This document shows, one piece after another, positions 1 to 4,371 of a DNA stretch of 6,676 bases (position 1 is its first letter; the number at the start of each line of letters is the position of its first letter). The position numbers were made by a program, and so were the translations under genes. This stretch comes from Rhodopirellula sp. GTDB taxonomy: Bacteria; Planctomycetota; Planctomycetia; Pirellulales; Pirellulaceae. The stretch spans positions 3,293 to 9,968 of the forward strand of contig PAXU01000115.1 in NCBI GenBank assembly GCA_002714565.1, in the 5' to 3' direction. Under the pieces are notes generated by a model that saw only the letters and a list, made by a program, of their open reading frames with translations, was not told the origin of the DNA and made no database searches.

Positions 1-482
1 AAATCCAATTCGACGGAATCGATGGATTCCTTGGAACAAATGCCTCCTTGATGCTCGACGTCGTGTTTGTCGCCATGTTCCTAGTGGTACCGGTGCTGAT
101 ATACAGCATCAGGCTCGCCAAGCAGGGAAAGTATCAACTACATAAGCAGATTCAAATTGCAACCGCGTCAGTGTTGCTCGCCGCAGTCATCGCCTTTGAA
201 GTCGATATGCGGTTTTTCACAGATTGGGAATTGCGTGCTGATCCGAATGGCGAAGGACTGACAGCCGCATGGATTGCACTAGGCATACACCTGTGTTTCG
301 CCATCCCGACACCAATCCTCTGGATTGTGATCATTGTGAAAGCGCTAAAGCACTTCCCCAAGCCGCCGATTCCAAATGAACACAGCGACGCCCACAAGCG
401 ACGTGCTCGCATTGGAGCATATGGCATGATCCTGACTTCCATTACCGGCTGGATCTTCTACTACGTCGCTTTTATTGCATGA
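1..482 (+). CDS. DUF420 (CtaM/YozB-like) integral membrane protein, 5' end outside the window
   Basis: The reading frame is open to the left edge and reads IQFDGIDGFLGTNASL before the internal TTG/ATG at 48 and 51. That stretch looks like real protein, so the true start lies upstream and this entry is partial (about 159 residues visible). Four hydrophobic segments are seen, counting from the TTG at 48: roughly residues 5-24, 37-56, 73-100 and 122-144. Histidines sit near membrane boundaries (LHK, IHLCF, AHKRR), and the end reads TGWIFYYVAFIA, the usual DUF420 ending. Known DUF420 members (CtaM of Bacillus and Staphylococcus) support function of haem-copper cytochrome oxidase; that role here is an inference from family. 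The gene converges on leuA, 54 bp away, and shows no functional link to it. Confidence 0.75.
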   Translation, partial: IQFDGIDGFLGTNASLMLDVVFVAMFLVVPVLIYSIRLAKQGKYQLHKQIQIATASVLLAAVIAFEVDMRFFTDWELRADPNGEGLTAAWIALGIHLCFAIPTPILWIVIIVKALKHFPKPPIPNEHSDAHKRRARIGAYGMILTSITGWIFYYVAFIA

Positions 483-522
483 GTACGTAGGCAACGTTGG
501 ACGCGCAATGTCGGATATGTGA

Positions 523-538
523 AATCTGAAAGCAGATT
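523..538. terminator. Small hairpin between convergent DUF420 gene and leuA, possible weak bidirectional terminator
   Basis: The sequence shows AATCTG, loop AAAG, CAGATT, a perfect 6-bp stem with a 4-nt loop. It overlaps the leuA stop codon (TAA at 539-537 on the minus strand). On the minus strand it is followed by only a short T run (TTT), so the terminator call is weak. It is the only stem noticed in the 54-bp convergent gap. Confidence 0.25.
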
Positions 539-2054
539 AACTGGTAATGATCCGGTTCACTGCATCTAGAATTGCCAGGATACTTGCCTCGATCGTATCG
601 GTCGAAACGCCGCGTCCACGATAGGTCACACCCTTGTGGAAAATCTCTACCTGAACGGATCCTTGAGCATCTCGACCAAGGGTCGCACTGCGAACCTGAA
701 AGTCCTTGCATAGCAACTCGAGGCCTGTGATCTTTTCCACTGCATTAAATGCAGCGTCAATTGGACCATCGCCTTCTTCCCATGACTCGCTGAATTGCTC
801 ACCGTCTTTCTCCAGAGTCACGGTCACTTTCGGAGCATCACCCGTGGAAGAATTAGCAGTAAATGAAACGAATGACCAAGCGGGTTCACTATCGCCGCGA
901 CTCTGCTGTTGCACCAGAGCAGCAATATCCCCGTCGTAGATCTCTTTTTTCTTGTCGGCGAGCTTCTTGAATTCCTCAAACACGGCCTGCAGCTGCTCCC
1001 CATTGAGGTGGAAGCCAAGCTCTCTTGCCCGGTCACCCAATGCAGCTCTGCCACTGTGTTTTCCCAGGACTAGATCCGTCTTGGCAAAGCCAACGTCCTC
1101 CGGCCGCATGATCTCGTATGTTGTGCGTTCTTTAAGCATGCCGTCCTGATGAATACCTGCTTCATGTGCAAAGGCATTCCGGCCAACAATCGCTTTGTTT
1201 CGCTGCACAACCATACCGGTGATCGACATCAGCAAGCGGCTGGTAGGAACCAGTCGCTCGGTGTTGATGTTCGTTGACAAGTTAAAGTAGTCTTCGCGAG
1301 TTCGCATCGCCATGACAACTTCTTCAAGGCTACAGTTTCCTGCGCGTTCACCAATACCATTAACTGTGCATTCAATTTGACCTGCACCATTTGCCACGGC
1401 TGACAAACTATTGGACACAGCGAGCCCAAGATCATTGTGACAGTGAATACTGATGGTCGCTTTATCCACATTCGGAACTCGATCCACAAGCATCTTGATG
1501 GTCGCACCCATCTGTTCAGGCACTGCATACCCAACGGTATCCGGAATATTTACTGTCGTTGCACCTGCATCGATAGCAGCTTCCACAACTTCGCAAAGGA
1601 AATCATGTTCCGTTCTAGCAGCATCTTCCGGCGAAAACTCAACGTCATCACAGTAGCCAACCGCACGTTTTACACCATCAACAGCTCTCTGAATGATCTC
1701 TTCACGAGACATACGGAGCTTGAATTCGCGATGGATAGCACTCGTGGCAAGAAATACATGAATGCGAGACTGCTCAGCTCCTTTAAGGGCTTCCCATGCG
1801 CGATCGATGTCTGCTTCATGACAACGCGCGAGTCCGCAGAACGTGGCGCCACGCATGGTATTTGAAATCTCTCTCACTGCTTCGAAGTCACCAGGGGATG
1901 CAATGGGAAATCCCGCTTCAATCACATCTACACCCAGATCAATGAGTGCCTGTGCAAGCTCCAGTTTCTCTGAAAGATTCATGCTACACCCCGGAGACTG
2001 CTCGCCATCACGAAGGGTTGTATCGAAAATTGTGATTTGTCTATTGTCGGACAT
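537..2054 (-). CDS. leuA: 2-isopropylmalate synthase
   Basis: LeuA catalyses the first committed step of leucine synthesis in the cytoplasm: acetyl-CoA plus 2-oxoisovalerate gives 2-isopropylmalate. The 505-residue length fits the bacterial LeuA type 1 family. The N-terminal TIM-barrel (HMGL-like) domain opens with FDTTLRDGEQSPG; R15 and D16 are catalytic and metal residues. The other expected metal ligands are H204 and H206 (HCHND) and N240 (GERAGNCSLEE). HEAGIHQDG lies at 297-305 in the accessory region. The C-terminal leucine-binding regulatory domain spans about 390-505 and carries GRGVSTDTIEAS, so feedback inhibition by leucine is expected. The start is supported by AGGA at 2066-2063, 8 nt before ATG. 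The gene stands alone here, with no leuB/C/D beside it. Upstream lies a leader peptide and attenuator (2273-2403), indicating transcriptional control by leucine supply. Confidence 0.97.
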   Translation of the reverse strand: MSDNRQITIFDTTLRDGEQSPGCSMNLSEKLELAQALIDLGVDVIEAGFPIASPGDFEAVREISNTMRGATFCGLARCHEADIDRAWEALKGAEQSRIHVFLATSAIHREFKLRMSREEIIQRAVDGVKRAVGYCDDVEFSPEDAARTEHDFLCEVVEAAIDAGATTVNIPDTVGYAVPEQMGATIKMLVDRVPNVDKATISIHCHNDLGLAVSNSLSAVANGAGQIECTVNGIGERAGNCSLEEVVMAMRTREDYFNLSTNINTERLVPTSRLLMSITGMVVQRNKAIVGRNAFAHEAGIHQDGMLKERTTYEIMRPEDVGFAKTDLVLGKHSGRAALGDRARELGFHLNGEQLQAVFEEFKKLADKKKEIYDGDIAALVQQQSRGDSEPAWSFVSFTANSSTGDAPKVTVTLEKDGEQFSESWEEGDGPIDAAFNAVEKITGLELLCKDFQVRSATLGRDAQGSVQVEIFHKGVTYRGRGVSTDTIEASILAILDAVNRIITS

Positions 2055-2152
2055 TTTCTAGGTCCTGTTACTTGTCATGTTGTGTTCACTATTTTTACCG
2101 GCACGCGCGTCCCGGGCGTCACGCTTGAAGACGCAACTCTACAAAGCCGAAT

Positions 2153-2169
2153 GCCGGTCCCTGACCGGC
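2153..2169 (-). other. Strong hairpin in the leuA 5' untranslated region
   Basis: On the transcript strand GCCGGTC, loop AGG, GACCGGC forms a perfect 7-bp GC-rich stem with a 3-nt loop. No T run follows, so it is not an intrinsic terminator. It lies between the attenuator terminator and the leuA ribosome binding site, so only read-through transcripts carry it. Its role is unknown; mRNA stability or a pause site are possible. Confidence 0.4.
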
Positions 2170-2272
2170 GCGGGAAGCAACAGGCCTGATCGTGAGACGA
2201 TGTCTCTTCTGGTTATCCAGCTGATTCGTTGGCTCATTTTTGTATGTCGTTAGCGGAACTTGGTAATGAAAC

Positions 2273-2298
2273 AAAAAAACCCGAGGTGTTGCCTCGGG
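2273..2298 (-). terminator. Intrinsic terminator of the leucine attenuator
   Basis: On the minus strand CCCGAGG (2298-2292), loop CAACA (2291-2287) and CCTCGGG (2286-2280) form a perfect 7-bp stem followed by seven T (2279-2273). This is a textbook Rho-independent terminator. It lies 39 nt after the stop codon of the leader peptide and 218 nt before leuA in the same direction. No other gene ends here, so it fits transcription attenuation rather than the end of an ordinary gene. Confidence 0.9.
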
Positions 2299-2338
2299 AA
2301 TGTGTTAATAGTAAAGCGTTTTTCGTTCACACATCCCC
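2296..2338 (-). promoter_or_regulatory. Antiterminator pairing of the leucine attenuator
   Basis: On the transcript strand GGGGATGTGT (2338-2329) can pair with ACACATTCCC (2305-2296): nine Watson-Crick pairs and one G-U. The second arm takes the CCC that starts the terminator stem, so the two structures exclude each other. The first arm begins at the last base of the leader stop codon TAG. A ribosome that reaches the stop would cover it and let the terminator form. A ribosome stalled upstream on leucine codons would leave it free to form the antiterminator. The pairing is read from sequence; the mechanism is inferred from the known leu/his/trp attenuators. Confidence 0.7.
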
Positions 2339-2403
2339 TATGGCTTGTCCAATGCAAGCAATAGCAAAAGGCCGAGTTGAAGTAACAGGTTATTGGTAGA
2401 CAT
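2338..2403 (-). CDS. leuL: Leucine-rich leader peptide of the leuA attenuator (LeuL-like)
   Basis: This is a 21-codon open frame. The peptide is MSTNNLLLQL followed by GLLLLLALDKP, then TAG. Ten of 21 residues are leucine, including runs of three and five. The ten codons are CTG, TTA, CTT, CTC, CTT, TTG, CTA, TTG, CTT and TTG, so all six leucine codons occur. The start is supported by AGGA at 2414-2411, 7 nt before ATG. It does not act as a product; its translation senses charged leucyl-tRNA. A terminator and a competing antiterminator follow, and leuA is the next gene in the same direction. The peptide resembles E. coli LeuL in logic (a leucine run) but not closely in sequence. The symbol is assigned by function and position. 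Confidence 0.88.
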   Translation of the reverse strand: MSTNNLLLQLGLLLLLALDKP

Positions 2404-2437
2404 TTGACAATCCTGTGGGTTGGTTCATCTATTTGCA

Positions 2438-2466
2438 ACTCTAGTGTAGTAATCGGAAGTCTGCAA
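2438..2466 (-). promoter_or_regulatory. Possible promoter of the leuL-leuA transcript
   Basis: On the minus strand TTGCAG (2466-2461) and TAGAGT (2443-2438) are spaced by 17 bp. Each hexamer matches the sigma-70 consensus only partly (3/6 and 4/6). Transcription would start near 2431, about 28 nt before the leader peptide ATG, which is a suitable distance. It was chosen mainly because of position, so support is weak. Confidence 0.25.
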
Positions 2467-2534
2467 CGGTTAATCAATCCGGATTTGCATATTGGCCGAA
2501 GAACTATGCCCCCTGCGCAACACGACGAGTCGAC

Positions 2535-2543
2535 TGCTAGAAT
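2535..2543 (+). promoter_or_regulatory. Candidate extended -10 promoter for the thioredoxin-like gene
   Basis: TGCTAGAAT contains an extended -10 motif (TGn) and a 5/6 match to TATAAT. No good -35 box lies 16-18 bp upstream, as expected for extended -10 promoters. Transcription would start near 2550, leaving a leader of about 39 nt before the ATG at 2589. A distal alternative (TTGACA at 2404-2409, 18 bp, TCTATT) would give a leader of about 150 nt. Confidence 0.35.
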
Positions 2544-2588
2544 CAACGTAAACGAGTCATTGATAAAGTCTTTGGAGCTATTTGCCAA

Positions 2589-3200
2589 ATGAAGAAGATT
2601 CTGGTTATCGCCGCACTATTAAGCTATTCCAGCGTCGCAGCCGCGGGAGAATTCAATCCCGTTCTGGATATAGGAGATAATGCGCCAAAGTGGGAAAAAC
2701 TGCCCTCAATCACAGATAAGGAAATAGCATTTGATCACTTCAAGGAACACAAGATCCTGGTGGTCGCATTCACATGTAATAGCTGTCCATATGCTGTCGA
2801 TTATGAAGATCGTTTAGTTGCATTTGCCAAGAAGTACGCCGCTTCAGACTCGGGAGTTGGATTCGTCGCGATCAACGTGAATAAAATCCCCGAAGATAAT
2901 TTGGATGCCATGAAGAAGCGTGCAAAAGAAAAGGGATTTAACTTCCCATACCTTTACGATGACACTCAACAAATTGCTCAGAAATATGGCGCCGGTTATA
3001 CCCCGGAGTTCTTTGTCTTAAATGAGAAGCGACAAGTTGTTTATATGGGTGCCTTTGATGATAGCCCGGATGCTACGAAGGTTAAGAAACAATGGGTGGA
3101 AATCGCCATTGCCGCTACCAAATCCGGCGAAGAGATTAAGACGCCGGAGACCATCGCAATTGGATGTCGAATCCGATTTGAAAGACGGCGACGTAAATAG
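2589..3200 (+). CDS. Exported thioredoxin-fold (redoxin/AhpC-TSA type) protein with CNSC active site
   Basis: Residues 1-19 form a signal peptide (MKK, hydrophobic core, then AAA before G20), so the protein probably acts in the periplasm or outside. The thioredoxin fold follows. VVAFTCNSCPYA places the redox pair at C63 and C66 after the first core strand, and GYTPEFFV holds the cis-proline P139. The motif C-x-x-CPYA with YEDRL and the ending GCRI are typical of a widespread, poorly characterised redoxin family of about 200 residues. It is likely a thiol-disulfide oxidoreductase; partner and substrate are unknown. A third cysteine (C193) sits in the C-terminal GCRIRFE motif, and the tail is very basic (ERRRRK). 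GGAG at 2574-2577 is 11 nt from ATG, a rather long spacing. It is divergent from leuA with no clear functional link. Confidence 0.85.
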   Translation: MKKILVIAALLSYSSVAAAGEFNPVLDIGDNAPKWEKLPSITDKEIAFDHFKEHKILVVAFTCNSCPYAVDYEDRLVAFAKKYAASDSGVGFVAINVNKIPEDNLDAMKKRAKEKGFNFPYLYDDTQQIAQKYGAGYTPEFFVLNEKRQVVYMGAFDDSPDATKVKKQWVEIAIAATKSGEEIKTPETIAIGCRIRFERRRRK

Positions 3201-3216
3201 TCACAACCGCACACAC

Positions 3217-3244
3217 TTGATATGTGATCCGCGCGTCTGATAAT
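3217..3244 (+). promoter_or_regulatory. Sigma-70-like promoter of the MDR dehydrogenase gene
   Basis: TTGATA (3217-3222) and GATAAT (3239-3244) are separated by 16 bp, and each hexamer matches the consensus at five of six positions. Transcription would start near 3251, giving a leader of about 26 nt before the ATG at 3277. The -10 box falls in the spacer of the inverted repeat at 3229-3255. The gene therefore probably has its own regulated promoter rather than relying on the upstream thioredoxin-like gene. Confidence 0.55.
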
Positions 3245-3255
3245 TAGACGCGCGG
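3229..3255. promoter_or_regulatory. Perfect inverted repeat around the -10 box: probable operator, alternatively a hairpin terminator
   Basis: The arms are CCGCGCGTCT (3229-3238) and AGACGCGCGG (3246-3255), a perfect 10-bp dyad with a 7-bp AT-rich spacer GATAATT. The dyad surrounds the -10 box of the promoter above, the position expected for a repressor operator. As RNA it would be a strong hairpin, but neither strand has a T run after it, which argues against an intrinsic terminator for the gene ending at 3200. No regulator gene is visible in the window. Confidence 0.5.
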
Positions 3256-3263
3256 TGGCCACC
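3254..3263. repeat. 10-bp perfect palindrome GGTGGCCACC
   Basis: GGTGGCCACC is its own reverse complement. It directly abuts (shares two bases with) the larger inverted repeat at 3229-3255 and falls at about +4 to +13 of the inferred transcript, just before the weak ribosome binding site GGA (3269-3271... upstream of ATG 3277). It may be a second protein-binding half of the control region or chance. Confidence 0.3.
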
Positions 3264-3276
3264 ACCGGAATAACCA

Positions 3277-4371
3277 ATGAAATCCATCGCTGCGTTCAAA
3301 GGTCAGCAGAATCCAGTTCTGGTTGATGCAATTAGCCCGGAACCACTAAGCAGCAATCAGGTGCGCTGCGAAACTGTACTGCTTGGGATTTGTGGAACAG
3401 ACCGAGAAATACTGCATTCACTTACTCCCGGTTGCCCCGAAAATGACGACTTTCTCGTGCTGGGACATGAATGTCTTGCACGAGTTGTAGAAACAGCAAA
3501 TGACGTCGACGGATTAAGCCGGGGAGACTTAGTGGTACCGGCGGTACGAAGACCCACAGGAGTCGATGCTTCTGTAATCCAGCGACGGGTCGATATGATG
3601 CCATGGGGTTGCTACGTCGAAAGAGGAATCGTCGGAGAACATGGATTCTCCCTGCCAACATGGAATGATCAGCCGGACTACCTGTTTCATGTGCCGGAGC
3701 ATATTGCTGACGTGGCCGTGCTGGCAGAGCCCATCTCTGTGTCAGAGAAAGCTGTCCGTGAAGCTGAGCAAATTCAAGCTGCGCGATTAGGTGACATCTG
3801 GCAGCAACGCCCACCGCGGGTCTTAGTGACCGGTTTAGGTCCAATCGCTTTTGCAGCCGTGATTGCATGTCGATCCCGTGATTGGCCTGTAACGGTTTAC
3901 GGCAGAGATCCAGCTGACTCCTTTCGTGCAAGCCTTGCAACAGAGTTCGATGCAAAATATCTGAATCAGGACGACTGGAATTGGGATGATGCTGATCTGG
4001 ATCGTGACGGCTTTGACCTCATTCTTGAATGTACTGGCAGTGATCAGGTAGCCATAAAAACGGCTCTCGCACTTAGCTCTTGTGGAATAATGGTTTGGGA
4101 GGGCTGCTCACGGACACCCGAGTCGGCAGATCACAATCTTTCATTAATCATGAGAAATGCAATCCTACGAAACCATGTCTTCCTCGGCACTGTCAATAAT
4201 GCTCCACAAGACATGCAAAGTGGCGTGGACTTCCTCGTCTCTCTTGATGACAAATACGGGCACGCGATTCGAAAAATGATCACCAATCGCGTAACACCGG
4301 AAAACTCACTCTGGCATTATCAAAACCGTGAGCCACAGGGTATCAAAACGATTGTTGAATACAGCGTCTAG
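3277..4371 (+). CDS. Zinc-dependent MDR dehydrogenase, glucose dehydrogenase type
   Basis: This 364-residue protein has the layout of the archaeal-type glucose 1-dehydrogenase family of medium-chain dehydrogenases. The GroES-like catalytic domain carries GICGTD (C39), LGHE (H64, E65) and LAEPIS (E151), the expected catalytic zinc ligands. VVPAVRRP (86-93) and ERGIVGEHGF (115-124) are signatures of this family. The four-cysteine structural zinc lobe of many MDR enzymes is absent, as in the haloarchaeal enzymes. The nucleotide-binding domain starts at VLVTGLGPIAFA (about 182-193), where the third glycine of GxGxxG is alanine. The C-terminal region contains FLGTVNN, also typical. The likely reaction is NAD(P)-dependent oxidation of a sugar or polyol C-OH; the substrate cannot be read from sequence. 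It has its own promoter and operator-like repeat, and its TAG stop overlaps the stop of the convergent gene. Confidence 0.82.
   Translation: MKSIAAFKGQQNPVLVDAISPEPLSSNQVRCETVLLGICGTDREILHSLTPGCPENDDFLVLGHECLARVVETANDVDGLSRGDLVVPAVRRPTGVDASVIQRRVDMMPWGCYVERGIVGEHGFSLPTWNDQPDYLFHVPEHIADVAVLAEPISVSEKAVREAEQIQAARLGDIWQQRPPRVLVTGLGPIAFAAVIACRSRDWPVTVYGRDPADSFRASLATEFDAKYLNQDDWNWDDADLDRDGFDLILECTGSDQVAIKTALALSSCGIMVWEGCSRTPESADHNLSLIMRNAILRNHVFLGTVNNAPQDMQSGVDFLVSLDDKYGHAIRKMITNRVTPENSLWHYQNREPQGIKTIVEYSV

Larger units (their letters stand above)
2055..2588. promoter_or_regulatory. 534-bp divergent regulatory region between leuA and the thioredoxin-like gene
   Basis: This gap carries no ordinary gene. 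Reading leftward from about 2466 it holds a possible promoter, the leucine leader peptide gene (2403-2338), an antiterminator/terminator pair (2338-2273) and then a further 218 nt before the leuA ATG. That last part contains a strong hairpin at 2153-2169. Reading rightward it holds a candidate extended -10 promoter (2535-2543) for the gene at 2589. A 112-codon open frame on the minus strand (2250-2588) crosses the terminator and leader peptide out of frame and is not treated as a gene. Confidence 0.75.

Noticed and set aside
1437..1865. Long open frames on the plus strand inside leuA
   Set aside because: They are shadow frames of leuA codons, with no SD and no recognisable protein features.
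2101..2120. CGCGCGTC half-site similar to the operator arm at 3231-3237
   Set aside because: It is only one arm, in a generally GC-rich stretch (with CCCGGG and ACGCGCGT self-complementarity). There is no matching second arm or promoter.
2139..2237. 32-codon frame with GLLLPAP as the true leucine leader peptide
   Set aside because: It lacks an SD and lies after the terminator. The 2338-2403 frame has an SD, more leucines and the correct position. It is kept only as a low-interest finding.
2305..2334. Small frame MCERKTLYY right after the leader peptide stop
   Set aside because: The only purine-rich stretch (GGGG) abuts the ATG, so there is no usable SD. The sequence is explained by the antiterminator arm.
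2404..2433. Plus-strand TTGACA with TCTATT at 18 bp as promoter of the thioredoxin-like gene
   Set aside because: The -35 is perfect but the -10 is poor and the leader would be about 150 nt. The extended -10 at 2535 fits better, though this one is not excluded.
2250..2588. 112-codon open frame on the minus strand
   Set aside because: It runs through the attenuator terminator and overlaps the leader peptide in another frame. Its cysteine-rich sequence resembles no family I know, and the regulatory reading explains the region better.
3201..3227. TCACA...TGTGA inverted repeat after the thioredoxin-like gene, resembling a CRP-type site
   Set aside because: The 17-bp spacing is wrong for a CRP site (TGTGA-N6-TCACA), and the arms are in the opposite order.
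3422..3955. 177-codon minus-strand frame inside the MDR dehydrogenase gene
   Set aside because: The plus-strand gene is well supported by family motifs along its whole length. The antisense frame has low-complexity Arg/Leu/Gln-rich content and no family resemblance.
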